Shown here: one piece after another, positions 50,690 through 63,235 of the stretch
Position numbering within the stretch: position 1 is the first letter of the stretch
Layout of the letters: every line of letters starts with the position of its first letter
Assembly (NCBI GenBank): GCA_036873755.1
Contig: JAVTVY010017366.1
Location: 1 to 64,000 of the forward strand
Origin: Hanleya hanleyi
Taxonomy: Eukaryota; Mollusca; Polyplacophora; Lepidopleurida; Hanleyidae
Direction: 5' to 3'
DNA: 64,000 bases
Notes under the pieces: model-generated
Databases searched by the model: none
Seen by the model: only the letters and a program-made list of their open reading frames with translations
Told to the model about the DNA's origin: nothing
Position numbers and translations under genes: made by a program

Positions 50690-53600
50690 CAGTCCAAACC
50701 TCTCAATCTGACCATTCCTTGATTGGCCCATCCTGAAAATCCACCCCTCAATCTGTCCACCCAGGAGAGCCACTCATCCATTGGCCTGTCCTGGGAATCC
50801 ATGCCTCAATCTCTGTTGACTGCAAATTTTTCTCTGAATTTGTCCACCCAGAAAAGGAATTCCTCCAGATCAATTGGCCCCTCCTGCGAATCCCCTCTTC
50901 CTCAACCTTTCCACTCCGGCCATCAGTTCATTCTGGTAATCCATCCATGAATCCCTCCATCAAGGAGAGTGTCTCCTCCTAGGAGAGCCACTCATCAATT
51001 GGCCCCTCCTGGGAATCCCCTCTTCCTCAACCTTTCCACTCCGGCCATCAGTTCTTTCTGGTAATCCATCCATGAATCCCTCCATCAAGGAGAGTGTCTC
51101 CTCCTAGGAGAGCCACTCATCAATTGGCCCCTCCTGCGAATCCCCTCTTCCTCAACCTTTCCACTCCGGCCATCAGTTCATTCTGGTAATCCATCCATGA
51201 ATCCCTCCATCAAGGAGAGTGTCTCCTCCTAGGAGAGCCACTCATCAATTGGCCCCTCCTGCGAATCCCTTCTTCCTCAACCTTTCCACTCCGGCCATCA
51301 GTTCATTCTGGTAATCCATCCATGAATCCCTCCATCAAGGAGAGTGTCTCCTCCTAGGAGAGCCACTCATCAATTGGCCCCTCCTGCGAATCCCCTCTTC
51401 CTCAACCTTTCCACTCCGGCCATCAGTTCATTCTGGTAATCCATCCATGAATCCCTCCATCAAGGAGAGTGTCTCCTCCTAGGAGAGCCACTCATCAATT
51501 GGCCCCTCCTGCGAACCCCCTCTTCCTCAACCTTTCCACTCCGGCCATCAGTTCATTCTGGTAATCCATCCATGAATCCCTCCATCAAGGAGAGTGTCCC
51601 CTCCTAGGAGAGCCACTCATCAATTGGCCCCTCCTGCGAATCCCCTCTTCCTCAACCTTTCCACTCCGGCCATCAGTTCATTCTGGTAATCCATCCATGA
51701 ATCCCTCCATCAAGGAGAGTGTCTCCTCCTAGGAGAGCCACTCATCAATTGGCCCCTCCTGGGAATCCATTCCTCAACCTTTCCACTCCGGCCATCAGTT
51801 CATTCTGGTAATCCATCCATGAATCCCTCCATCAAGGAGAGTGTTTCCTCCTAGGAGAGCCACTCATCAATTGGCCCCTCCTGGGAATCCCGTCTTCCTC
51901 AACCTTTCCACTCCGGCCATCAGTTCATTCTGGTAATCCATCCATGAATCCCTCCATCAAGGAGAGTGTCTCCTCCTAGGAGAGCCACTCATCAATTGGC
52001 CCCTCCTCCGAATCCCCTCTTCCTCAACCTTTGCACTCCGGCCATCAGTTCATTCTGGTAATCCATCCATGAATCCCTCCATCAAGGAGAGTGTCTCCTC
52101 CTAGGAGAGCCACTCATCAATTGGCCCCTCCTGGGAATCCATTCCTCAACCTTTCCACTCCGGCCATCAGTTCATTCTGGTAATCCATCCATGAATCCCT
52201 CCATCAAGGAGAGTGTCTCCTCCTAGGAGAGCCATTCATCAATTGGCCCCTCCTGGGAATCCATTCCTCAACCTTTCCACTCCAGCCATCAGTTCATTCT
52301 GGTAATACATACATGAATCTCTCCATCAAGGAGAGTGTCTCCCCCATCTGTCCTTCTAGGAGAGCCACTCATCAATTGGCCCCTCCTGGGAATCCATTCC
52401 GCAACCTGTCCACTTCGGCCATCAGTTCATTCTGGTAATCCATACATGGATCTCTCCATCAAGGAGAGTGTCTCCTCCATCTGTTCTCCTAGGAGAGCCA
52501 CTCATCAATTGCTCATCCTGGAAATCAATTCCTCAATCTGTCCAGCGGGTGGTTGGGTAGGCACGGGTTCCTGCTGCTTCAATGCATTTTGCTGAGAAGC
52601 AACAGGAACTTGATAATGTGGTGTCTGTAATATCACTTGTCTTTATTGTACCATGTAAGTGTCCTGTCTGTGTCTTGTGTGCTGTTCTCAGTGTTTTATA
52701 GGGTGGATGGAGGGTGTCTGGTTCCATGCTGCTTCAAAGATTTCTTCTTTGAAGTAGCAGGAACGCAACTTGTCTGGGTGGTGCTTAGTTGGTTCGTCGC
52801 GATATAGCTGAAATATTGTTGAAAGAGACATTAAATTCTATTCATTCACTCACTCACTCAATCATTCCACACCGACCATCAGCTCATTCTCCCCTAAGTG
52901 TCAATCTATCTCAGAATCTCTCAATCCAAGAGAGTGACTCATCCATCTGTCTTAGAGAACCACTTATGACCGGGGAATTCATCCCTAAATCTGTTGACTA
53001 GGAATCTATCTTTGAATTTGTCCACCCAAGAGAGCCACTCATCCATTGTCCTGCCCTGCAAATCCATTCCTCAATATGTCCACTTGGGAGATTTGCCCCT
53101 CGATCAGCTCACTCTGGAAATCCATCCCTCAGTCTGTCCATCCAGGAGAGCCAGTCCTCCAACTGTCCACCCAGGACAGCCATTGGTCCATTGACCCACC
53201 CTGGGATTCCATTCCTCATTCGTCTGATTGTTAATTTCCTTTGAGTTTAATATTACTAGTAGCTTTATAGGTGAAGTATCGATGAAGGTGACATTAAATT
53301 CAACTCTTTCTCTGCTCAGGAGAGCTGCCACTCCATCACCTCACTCTGTGAATCCTTGCCTGAATTTGTCTAATGAGGAGCCATTCCTCAATCAGCTCAC
53401 CTTGAAAATCCATCCCTCCACCCAGGAGAGCCACTCTTTCATCTGTCCTCAGAGGAGAGCTGGCCATCAGCTGATTCTGGGAATCCATCCCTGAATATGT
53501 CCATCCAGTTTAGAGTCACACTTCCACAGGCCTACCCTGGGAACCATCCCTCCATCTCTTCAACTAGGAGAGTCACTCTTCCGTCTGCCCTATTGGCCTG

Positions 53601-54600
53601 CCCTGGAAAACCATTCCTCAACCAGCTGTGAATCTATCTCTGGATTTGTCCACCTAGGACCCACTCCTTCATCTGTCCTCCCAGGGGAGCCACTCATCCA
53701 TTACTCTGCCCCGGGAATCCATTCCTTAATCTGTTGACTAGGAATCTACCTATGCATTTGTCCATCCAGGAGAGTCACTCCATCTGTCCTCCCATGGAAT
53801 CCATTCCTCAATCTGTTGATTGTGAATCTATCTCTGAATTTGTCCTCCAAGGAGAGCTGCCCCCTCCATCAGCTCACTCTGGGAATCCATCCCTGAATCG
53901 GTCCATCCAAGAGAGCCATGCCTCTATTGGCCCATCCTGGGAATCCACCCTTCAATCTGTCCAATTGGTAAAAGCGTCGGGTGCGTCATTCATAATCCAG
54001 CCGTCGCCCATTAAAGAATATCCGCGTCCATAATCCAAATACCCTTGAGAGTTTACCAGTAGCTATATAGCTGGAATATTGCTGAATGTGACATTAAATT
54101 CAACTCTCCTCAATCTCTCCACTCATGGGAGCTGTCACTCCATCAGCTTACTCTGAAAATCCATCCCTGACCTCTGTCCACCCAGAAGCGCCACTCCATC
54201 AGTCCATACTGAGAATCCATCTCTCCATCCCTACATCTCTCCACCCATGAGAGCCACTCCTCCATCTGTCCTCCCAGGATTTACTCATCCATTGGCCTGC
54301 CTTGGGAATCCACTCCTCGATTGGTTCAATCTGGGAAGCTGTCCATCCATCGACCCTCCCTGGGAATATGTCCACCTACGAGAGTCACTCCCCCAACTGT
54401 CCTCCCAGAAGAGCCACTCATTCATTGGACCACCCTGGGAAGCATTCCTCGATGAGTGCACTAGGGAGAGCTGCCCCCTCCATCAGCTCACTCTGGGAAT
54501 CGATCCCTGAATCTTTCCATCCGGGAGAGCCACTCCTCCATTGGCCCATGCACTCTGGGAATCCATGATAAGAATCCACTTAGGTCGCAGTCTGTGTTAG
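50690..54600. repeat. CCATCC/CCACTC satellite, left block
   Basis: Diverged 36-40-bp units of the type AATCCATTCCTCAATCTGTC then CACCCAGGAGAGCCACTC. It contains the homogeneous 125-bp array (50,865-52,540). The same family resumes at 61,870. A different stretch at 52,560-52,850 and short unrelated pieces near 53,230-53,310 and 54,040-54,110 interrupt it. Frames here are Ser/Pro/His-rich repeat products. Confidence 0.85.
50865..52540. repeat. Homogeneous 125-bp tandem array
   Basis: About 13 units with a strict 125-bp period (GAATCCCCTCTTCCTC at 50,888, 51,013, 51,138, 51,263, 51,388 ...) and only one or a few differences per unit until about 52,250; later copies diverge. Each unit holds CACTCCGGCCATCAGTTCAT and TCTCCTCCTAGGAGAG. 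Near-identity indicates recent amplification or gene conversion. Confidence 0.95.
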
Positions 54601-54617
54601 TCTACCCAGAGTTTTTA

Positions 54618-54860
54618 CTCCTCAGCCCCTACGGGCTAAGGAGTATTGTTGTGGCCCCAGCAGTGTGTCTGTCCGTCTGTCCGAGCCGTATCTCGAAAAC
54701 TATTTCGAGGAAGTTCTTGAAACTTACAGGTTATGATCCTTTTATTATTTACTTGTGCCTTTGAGACTTTCAGGTCAAACCGGTCATTATTTATTTTTTT
54801 ACAATTTTTTTTATTTTTCTACCATTTTCCAGTCTTCTAAAAGGGGATCTGGAAGTATGC
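54618..54860. repeat. Hairpin cap plus TCCG run (family C)
   Basis: Near-palindrome 54,618-54,643 (CTCCTCAGCCC / GGGCTAAGGAG, 10 of 11 paired), then GTCTGTCCGTCTGTCC at about 54,670 and CGTATCTCGAAAAC. Confidence 0.75.
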
Positions 54861-55026
54861 ACATATTAGCCCTACTTTTATACTGATTTACATACTCTTA
54901 TTTGCATGTAGCCTATCAAAGAGCTCCATAGTAAAGTTGTGTTTCAGCCATTGGTTCAGTGTAGTGAATGACTGGCCATTGGTTTGGTCTAGAAGTCTAT
55001 ATTCCTCTGCATATTCAGTAACACGG

Positions 55027-55925
55027 TATTGCCAGACTAATTGTCGTATCCCTACGCTGTTGAGAAAAAAATAGTCTGACATTAAAACTGTGAAAATCGA
55101 ATTGTTATTTCGCCTAAAAGTTCTCAGAATGGATTTGAACGATAATAAACGCCTGTTTTATCGGAAAAGGGCAACTTGTACTTTGTCTTGTAACAGAATT
55201 GTAGGAACCCGTGAGATTCTGTCAAAAACGAAAGTAGTCAAAAACGAAAGTAGTGCCCATGTGTTCGTGCTTCCTGCCAACACATCCGATGATGGGAGTT
55301 GAGTTTTCAGTTGTAAAATGAACTGTGGTCGTCGGCCAGTACAAGTGGTGTCTCGCATAACAAGTCCTCTAAAATATACTTCATGGAAGATAGCGAAAGG
55401 TATGGCCAACCCAATAAATTAACGCAAACATCATCATCGTTGCTGCTGCATGTTGTTGTTGTTGTTGTTGCACTGACGCTAATGCATTACCAACGGAGAT
55501 TCGTCAGGGAGTTTCAAAATTCTATCTCACATAATGATGGGATGTGATTTTCGGCTATCGGAGCCAGTTTTTCTTAGAGAAGTGAAATTCTCCACAGTAT
55601 CTGTATGTAATTTGTGCATTTTTATTCTGAAATTTGAAGGAAATCTGTTCAGGATCAAAGAAAATCTCCAATACCTCACGTAGGGGTTTTTTTTTTCAAA
55701 GCACAATGAAGTTGGGCTTGCAATGTTGTAACATTGTGACTAGGCACTATGAAAATAACATGTGAGGTATTGAAGGTTTGTTTTGATTCTGAATAGATTT
55801 CCTTCGAATTTCAGAATAAAAATGCACAAATTACATAGAGATACTGTGGGGAATTTCACTTCTCTGAGATGAACTGGCTCCGATATTTAGCCGAAAATCC
55901 CATCCCATCGTGATACAGCTCAGTA
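55027..55925. repeat. Direct repeat copy 1 (with foldback inside)
   Basis: Matches 60,746-61,384 in the same orientation, starting near ATTGTCGTATCCCTACGCTG. Copy 1 has a complete foldback: 55,525-55,683 is inverted relative to 55,758-55,918. The short frame at 55,090-55,302 is shared with copy 2 but diverges after about 45 codons, so I do not call a gene. Confidence 0.85.
55525..55918. mobile_element. Foldback MITE, ~160-bp arms
   Basis: Arms contain GAAATTCYCCACAGTATCT and its inverse. The centre has a T run and GTTGGGCTTGCAATGTTG. Only the right half recurs in the second copy (61,216-61,375). Confidence 0.75.
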
Positions 55926-55939
55926 ACTTTCGGTGGAAA

Positions 55940-56215
55940 CATTGGCGGCCATCTTTAATTGATGCAAAATCTTTAATGATATATATCTCTGAAACCGTTC
56001 AAGTGTTCTATACGAAACTTGGTATGTAGCATCGATCAAGAGACCTGCAATGTATAACCACATCAGTTCCTCTGAGTGGCGGGAAGGATGGGCTGCCATC
56101 TTTAATTTATGCGAAATCAATGATGATCTATATCTCTGATACCGCGTTCAAGTGCTCGATGTAAAATTTGGTATGTAGTACATCATTGATGTATCAATAG
56201 ACAGTTCTGGTTTTT
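55940..56215. repeat. ~150-bp duplication
   Basis: Two tandem copies with GGCNGCCATCTTTAATT and ATATCTCTGA(A/T)ACCG...AAGTG then TTGGTATGTAG. Confidence 0.75.
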
Positions 56216-56720
56216 ACCCCTCGGCCAACTTTGGCCTAGGGGTATTGTCATCATGTACGGCTGTCCGTACGTCCGTCCGTTACCGCGATATCTACAGAAC
56301 CGTTTCATGCATGGCAACCAAACTTGTTACATCTATTTATCTTCACGTAAATCAGAAGCCTATCGAAAATGAGTCATCTCGGACAATATTTTGCAGAGTT
56401 ATGCCCCTTTTTACAAATAAAAATCCATTTATGATATGTTATTGTGATAATTTCAGAACCCTTCCATATACAACATCCTAACGTGATACAGTTGTTTCTC
56501 TTGACCTGAACTAGATGCCTATCGAAAACGAGACATGTCAGAAAGTATTTTGCAGAGTTATGCCCCTTGTCCACTTATGATTTGTTATTGTGATAATTTC
56601 AGAACCGTTCCATATACAACATCCTAACGTGAAACAGTTGTTTCTCTTGACCTGAACTAGATGCCTATTGAAAATGAGTCGTGTCAGAAAGTATTTTGCA
56701 GAGTTATGCCCCTTGTCTAA
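56216..56720. repeat. Hairpin cap, TCCG run and ~150-bp tandem units (family D)
   Basis: The cap 56,216-56,243 pairs ACCCCTCGGCCAA with TTGGCCTAGGGGT. GTCCGTACGTCCGTCCG follows 19 nt later, then GCGATATCTACAGAAC. About 2.5 units with TTTTGCAGAGTTATGCCCC and CCATATACAACATCCTAACG follow. Confidence 0.8.
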
Positions 56721-57576
56721 TAAAATCCACCAATTCCTATGTTAAGTTTGCATACAATTTCTAAATCATGTTTGTATATTATCACATTTATTTATTGATT
56801 GGATGACTGATTTATTGATTTATTCTCTTACACAATGCGAAGAACAAACGTATATCTATAGTGTATGTATTTATTCCAGAAACAAATTGATTTAAGGGGA
56901 GGAAAACTTTTTTTTTTCAAAGAAAGTACACTTACAATACCAGGGGTAAATAGTTCTTCCGATGTTTTTGTCAGTTTTTGCCGGGGACTTCGATTCCAAT
57001 ACCAACAACTGTCTACTTGAAACGACTACTCTTAAAAATTAACAACTGAAAGTTAATGAATCAACTGGATTATTTTGAAAATAGTTTCGAAAATGAAAGT
57101 GATCAACACGAACAACAACAAAAACAACACACAGATAGTCGACACTGTCATTTGACAATCTGAAAATGATCTTTTTTTTAATGTGGTTGATTCCTTTACT
57201 GAACTTCATTTTTGTCCTGCCTCTGTAGTCTACATGGTGTCATTCTTTTAGCAGGTTAAGGAAAAGCTGCTCAATTCGGACAGCTAAAGTATAGGCTGAT
57301 CTAGTTGAATAAAAGCTATTTTATTGCTTTCCATTTTATTTTGTCGAGTTAAATTCCCTTGAGGCGTTTTATCAACAGGAGATTTTCCGATTGCACCCTT
57401 GTCTCTCGCTCCATTTTTAAGTTCAATGAGAGTTCAAAGAATACTGGATATCTGCTTGAAGTGGAAATTAAAATATTGTCTGGTTGAATTTCATGTGAAA
57501 AGCCAATAGGGCACAGGTGATGAAATCAAATAATTTAATTCTAAAGCAATATAAAAGAATTAAATATTCTTTAGTT
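56721..57576. other. Gene-free stretch
   Basis: AT-rich, no recognised gene or repeat beyond short A/T tracts. Confidence 0.4.
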
Positions 57577-57800
57577 GTCCCCCGATACGCAAGTGGGAGG
57601 GGGACTTGGAAATGCTACCCGTCTGTCTGTTCGTCCGTCCGTTCGAACCATGTTGTGAACGCGATATTTCGAGAACAATTAAACTCATCAACTTCAAACT
57701 TGGGGGGGTGACTTGACATCAGTGAGAAGATGGCTGGGATTGTTTTTCACCAAACTGCGTTATCGAAGATGGCCACCGTCGGCAGTCATTCGTTTTTGAG
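57577..57800. repeat. Hairpin cap plus TCCG run (family E)
   Basis: Cap 57,577-57,605 (GTCCCCC / GGGGGAC), then GTCTGTCTGTTCGTCCGTCC and CGCGATATTTCGAGAACAAT. The following unit (TTCAAACTTGGGG...GTGACTTGACATCAGTGAGA) is also found at 59,530-60,290. Confidence 0.8.
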
Positions 57801-59480
57801 GCGAGCGATCGCTCGCGCGCACCATCGCTCGCCTAATTTCATTTCAAGGCGCGCACCTAGAGAAGTCCTGCTCCCCAAACCCCAATGCGTATTTTTTTGA
57901 AAATACAGGTCGATAATTCATCACACATTCACGAAACGAAAATAGGAACTCTTCTGTGTTCGGCGGTACATTCCTTGACTATTTGGGGAAACACAAAATC
58001 ATAATTCTAGCAGCGAAGTCGGAGAGTCCGATCGTCCCTTTGATGTGATTTTTGAAGTAGATGTTGAATATATCGCCAACGACTATTCAAATATATTGTT
58101 TTCGAAAGCGCTAATATATATTCATGAATATATCAGTCTGTTCGATAAAACCTATCGGCGAAATCATAGCTGAACCAGAAAGATTATTCCGTACTAAGAT
58201 CCGAGTAAATTTTTGTTTTACCCGCCGGTGTTAGCAGGCGCCATATTCTGTTTTGATTTGCGTGCGTTGCAATGAACTTTTAGGGTGCAGTCTACAGAAG
58301 GGCCATGGCATCTGAAATTAAACAGTAGGCAGGTTCATTTTATGCTAAACAGCAACCGTGTTATTAGAGAACCCCCATAGAACTATATATTTTCTGAAAG
58401 AGTAGGCTCTTGTCATAAAGCCGAGACAGATGTAAGCCTTGTTGACGAAAATCAGGGTCCCCATAACCCATACTGAACTTGCTTCAAACTTCAGGAAAAT
58501 CCTCTAAAATTGGTCCAAAATGGGTAATATTCCCCCTCCACCAAAGAAAAAACTTGTTATTCAATTGTCCTGAAACTCACCGACAGTGTGCCCAGTCCAA
58601 GGACCAACAAAAATTGGCAAAGAAAATAGGGTGTCGACCACGCGGTTTTCAAGCTCCATTTTACACCGTAAAGTATGCCATGTGCTCGTAAGCTGAAAAT
58701 GGCCCCAATTCACAGCCACACTTTCACACTTCCATCTGCATAGTGAGGCATGGGCCAATCCTACTGGCAAAATACCATGTACTGATTTGAAGCAAATCAA
58801 CTAGTCAACTGAATGATATCACAAATATCAATAAACAAAAAGCCAACAAAAATTCTCATGGGGTCAAACCGGGTGGAATTTTAATTTCAAAGAATTTGAG
58901 GGGGACCAAAAATCCGCAACTATGGACTGAGGCCTTAATACACTGTTTGAAACAAACGTCACGATCGAAAGATTTTTTTTTTGGTATTCATTTTGCGCAA
59001 GTTTCGATTTGAACTTATTATCAGACTTGATATTCCAAAGCAAGTTGTCGTCCATAAAGAATTTCTGAAGAAAATCACTATCCGAGGTTCCGTCTGGAAA
59101 ACGCTGTATCAAATTAACATAATGATATCGCGGAGCTCTGTAAAGTTTTGCTGCTGTGGAATTTATTTGTCATAATAGCACAAAGCATGACTGGACAGAT
59201 AGTGTAGACAAGGGGGCACATGTCTCTTGTATATAACTTCAGATAATTGCAATTGGGATCTCCATGAATTTAGAAAAAAAACATTAAATAAGGACAAAAA
59301 TGTAGGGAAGAATTTGCAGATTTATTTGCTGGAAATGGCTCAGAATGCATTTCCAGCAATCTAGGACCTCTGAGCTTACGGGGCCTAGGCGGCCTCTGGA
59401 CCCCAGCCTGAAGTGCTAGGATAGTAATTTCAGGAGTGCGATCACTCGCCTCACTCATTTTAGGAGTGTGATTTATAGCA
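57801..59480. other. Gene-free stretch
   Basis: Begins with the palindromic GCGAGCGATCGCTCGC (about 57,801). 59,320-59,405 (GGGGCCTAGGCGGCC) recurs at 61,500-61,570. No gene is recognised. Confidence 0.4.
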
Positions 59481-59499
59481 CTCCTCTGATTTACAGAAA

Positions 59500-60300
59500 C
59501 GAAAGACTGCGTCGGCCATCTTAGATTCCAACCATCCCAAAAATGTTGTGAAAGCGAAATGTCAAACAGTTCAACCGATTGACTTCAAACTTGGGGGATG
59601 ACTTAACATCAGTGAGAAGATGGCTGGGATTGTTTTTCACCAAACTGCGTTAACCAAGATGGCCCCCGTCAGCCATCTTAGATTCCATCCATCTCCAAAA
59701 TGTTATGAACACGATATCTAGAGAACAATTCAACCGATCGACTTCAAATCTGGGGAGTGACTTCACATCAATAAAAAGATGACTGGAATTGTTTTTCACC
59801 AAACTGTGTTAACCAAGATGGCTGCCATGCATCTCCAAAATGTTAATTATGAACACGATGGTGTGACATTTTCTGTCTATCCATCCGTCGGAGCGTCTTT
59901 CCATCCATCCGTCCGTTCGTCCCAACCATGTTGTGAATGCGATATCTCGAGAACAGTTCAACCGATTGACTTCAAACTTAGGGGGTGACTTGACATCAGT
60001 GAGAAGATGGCTGGAATTGTTTTTCACCAAACAGTGTTATCCAAGGTGGCCACTATCAGCCATCTTAGATTCCATCCATCCCAACTATGTTGTGAACGCG
60101 ACATCTCGAGAACAATTCAGCCGATCAACTTCAAATATGGAGGGTGACTTTACATCAATAGCTACCCATCCGTCCTTCCATCCCTCATAACGTCCTTCCG
60201 TCCCTCATACCGTCCTTCCATCCCAACCATCTTGCGAACGAGATATCTCAAGAACAATTCAACCGATTAACTTCAAACTTAGCAGATGGCTGGGATCTCA
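59500..60300. repeat. ~150-170-bp tandem units of family E
   Basis: Five diverged units, each with CGATATCTCGAGAACARTTC, AACCGATTGACTTCAAACTT and GAAGATGGCTGG(G/A)ATTGTTTT then CACCAAAC. A TCCATCCGTCCGTTCGTCC run occurs at about 59,901. Confidence 0.85.
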
Positions 60301-60745
60301 GAAGAAAGTCACTCATTTTTCGGCACAACTATGCCACCGGATAGACAATTTGCAACATTGTCCTTCACAATTATATCTCCTTCACATCAACAACACCACA
60401 CTCCTAGCAACAATTTACCATCACACAAAATATATATGATGATTACATCCCGTGTGTGACCGTGTGAGAAGTCCATTTTCAGACAAGCTTTTTGGCGGGG
60501 GACCTGCGAGCTACTCAGCTTGTATCACAGTACCAGTTATACGTGTATGTATTATACAGCAAACGGTCCCAAAAATTTGATTAAACTCAATTTGCACTGC
60601 CAAAAGCATGCTAAAAACTAAATTTGCCAGAAAAAAAACCTCAATTTGACCATGAATGGTCTTTTAAACGAAATGACTTCTATGAATCTCTGCACCATGT
60701 CAGATATACAGGAAATTACCCGGGAACTTGAGGCCACTGATACGA

Positions 60746-61384
60746 GATTGCCATAATTGTCGTATCCCTACGCTGTTGAGAAAAAATTAGTCCGACATTA
60801 AAACTGTGAAAATCGGCTTGTTATTTCATCTAAAAGTTCTCAGAATGGATTTGAACGATAATAGACGCCTATTTTATCGGAAAAGAGCAACTTGTACTTT
60901 GTCTTGTCACAGGATTGTAGGAACCTGTGAGATCTGTCAAAATCGAAAGGAGTGCCCATGTGTTCGTGCGTGCTGCCAACTCATCAATGGCGGAGTTGAG
61001 TTTTCAGTTGTAAAATGAACTGTGGTCGTCGGCCAGCTACAAGCGATGTCTCGCATAACAAGTCCTCTAAAATATACAGCGAAAGGTATGGCCAACCCAA
61101 TAAATCAATGCAGACATCGTCGTCGTTGTCCCCCCCCCTCCCCCCCTCAAGCACAGTGACGTTGGGCTTGCAATTTTGTAACATTGTCACTATAGGCACT
61201 ATGAAAATAACATGTTTGGTATTGGAGATTTGTTTTGATTCTGAATAGATTTCCTTCAAATTTCAGAATAAAAATGCACAAATTACATACAGATACTTTG
61301 GGGAATTTCACTTCTCTGAGATGAACTGGCTCCGATATTTAGCCGAAAATCCCATCCCATCCCATCGTGAGACAGCTCAGTAAA
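60746..61384. repeat. Direct repeat copy 2
   Basis: Second copy of 55,027-55,925, lacking the left foldback arm; a C-rich tract (61,130-61,149) sits at the junction. The two copies enclose 4.8 kb. Confidence 0.85.
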
Positions 61385-61651
61385 CTCGAGCCGGTAGATA
61401 TTTCTTTCATCACATGGGCCATGTGTAATATTATGTATTTTTTCTTAAAAATATATAAAACAGGGGTTGAATTGTGAATAATATTTTAGAAATTTAACTG
61501 CCAGAAATGGGTTCAAATGCATTTCCAGTCATCTAGAACCCCAGAGCTTCTGGGGCCTAGGCGGCCGACCAATTTACACGGACGCCAGGGCAATAAGATC
61601 ACAACTTTACATGTTTTTTTCCTGCAGATATGTGGATACCTTGTCACTTTT

Positions 61652-61830
61652 TATACCCCTGTACATAGTTGGGGTTATACTCGATTCCGATTGTCTGTCC
61701 GTCCGTGTGTCAGTGTATCCATCCGTTCATCTGTCCGAGATGTGGCTTGGGTTTGCATTTCGCATGCCACAACTCACTGCTAATTATCCAAACTTCTACA
61801 CTCATAAAAACATCTTGGTCTAGACTGTTA
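61652..61830. repeat. Hairpin cap plus TCCG run (family F)
   Basis: Near-palindrome 61,652-61,679 (TATACCCC...GGGGTTATA), then GTCTGTCCGTCCGTGTGTC 18 nt later. Confidence 0.7.
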
Positions 61831-61869
61831 AGGGGCTGAGGAGTTGTAGCACCTCTGGTGCCTCATGTT

Positions 61870-63235
61870 TCTTCTTCCAGTCTGTAAAACCTATTTATCA
61901 ATTGGACTATCTTGAAAATTTGTTCCATCCTAAGAATACACCTGTCAATCTGAGAATCCACATCTCAATCTGTCCATCCACTGAGTTTATCAGAATCTCT
62001 CGATCCGAAGAATTTAACCCTCCAAATGTTCATCTTGAGAGTCCATCTCTCAATCTGTCAATACTGTTCATCCATCCATCCATCCATCCTTGAAAGACAT
62101 CCCTCCATCCACATACCCTTACAACCCAACTCTAGATCTGTCCATACAGATAATCCATCTACTTACCCTTATAATCCATTGCTCAGTCTATCCATCTCGA
62201 CAATCCTTCAGTCCATTCTTTGAAGCCATCTCCACATGTTCATCCAGTCAACCCATCCTTCCATCTGTCCATCCATCAAAACCATATTCTTAAAATCCAT
62301 CTATCGATATGTTCATTCCAAGAATCCATCTCTCAGTCTGTCCATCCTGAGAACTCATCTCTGCTTATTCTAATAATCCATCTCTCAACTGCTTATCCTA
62401 AGAATCCATATCTCATTCTGCCTATCCTAATAACCCATCTCCCAATCAGCATATCTTAATAATCCATCTCTCAGCCTGCTCATCCTGGGCATCCATCTCT
62501 CAATCTTTTCAGCCCTAGAGTCTGTTCTCCAATCTGTTCATCCTAATAATCCATCTGTTAATCTGCTTACCCTTAGAATCCATCTCTAAGTCTCTCCATG
62601 CCTCTCAAGCTGATCATCCATGTCAACTCTGCCCATCTTGAGACTCAAAATTCACTCAACTTGTCCATCCTCAGAATCCAACTCTCAGTCTGTCCAAACT
62701 TTGATTCCTTCTCTCAATCTATCCATCCTGAGGATATATTGTTACATCTGTCCATCGTGATAATCCATCGCTTCTTTTTTCCATACAGAACCCATCTGAC
62801 AAATCCGTCAAACACTGACAATCCTTGTATCCACAATCCATTCTATCCATCCTAGCTATCCATCTCTGTCTGTTCATCCTGAGAATCCATCTCTTGCTCT
62901 GTCCACTCCGTCATCTGTGCATCCGACTCTCAATCTGTCTATCCAGATAATCCATGGCTCCATCCAATCACCTTGATAATCTATCTCTTAAACTCAGTCC
63001 ATCATAAAAATCAATCCATCCATCTGTGCATCCATCTCTCAATCTGTCCATCCTAAGAGTTCATCTCTCAATCTGTTCATCCTTAGAATTCATTTGTCCA
63101 TTGAGTGAATCCATCTCGCAATCTGTCCATCCCAAGAATCTATCTCTTAATTCGTTCATCTTAAGAATTCATCTCTCAATCTGTCCATCCTAAAAATCCT
63201 TCTCTCCATCTGTCCATTCTGAGAATCTATCTCAG
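61870..63235. repeat. CCATC satellite, right block
   Basis: Diverged ~35-bp units, AATCCATCTCTCAATCTGTC then CATCCTAAG. It continues the array interrupted at 54,617. Confidence 0.9.

Larger units (their letters stand above)
54617..61844. mobile_element. 7.2-kb composite insertion in the satellite
   Basis: ACTCCTCAGCCCCT (54,617-54,630) and AGGGGCTGAGGAGT (61,831-61,844) are perfect 14-bp inverted copies, and both flanks are the same CCATC satellite. Inside are several nested hairpin-capped repeats, direct repeats 5.7 kb apart, a foldback MITE and tandem units. No transposase frame. No target duplication was identified, so a single-element origin is inference. Confidence 0.55.

Noticed and set aside
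50723..54568. Ser/Pro/His-rich frames of 60-100 codons
   Set aside because: All are translations of the CCATCC satellite; frames change from unit to unit.
55090..55302. Frame shared with 60806-61018 (LRMDLNDN then RRLFYRKRATCTLSC)
   Set aside because: Similarity is explained by the direct repeat; the frame breaks after about 45 codons in one copy.
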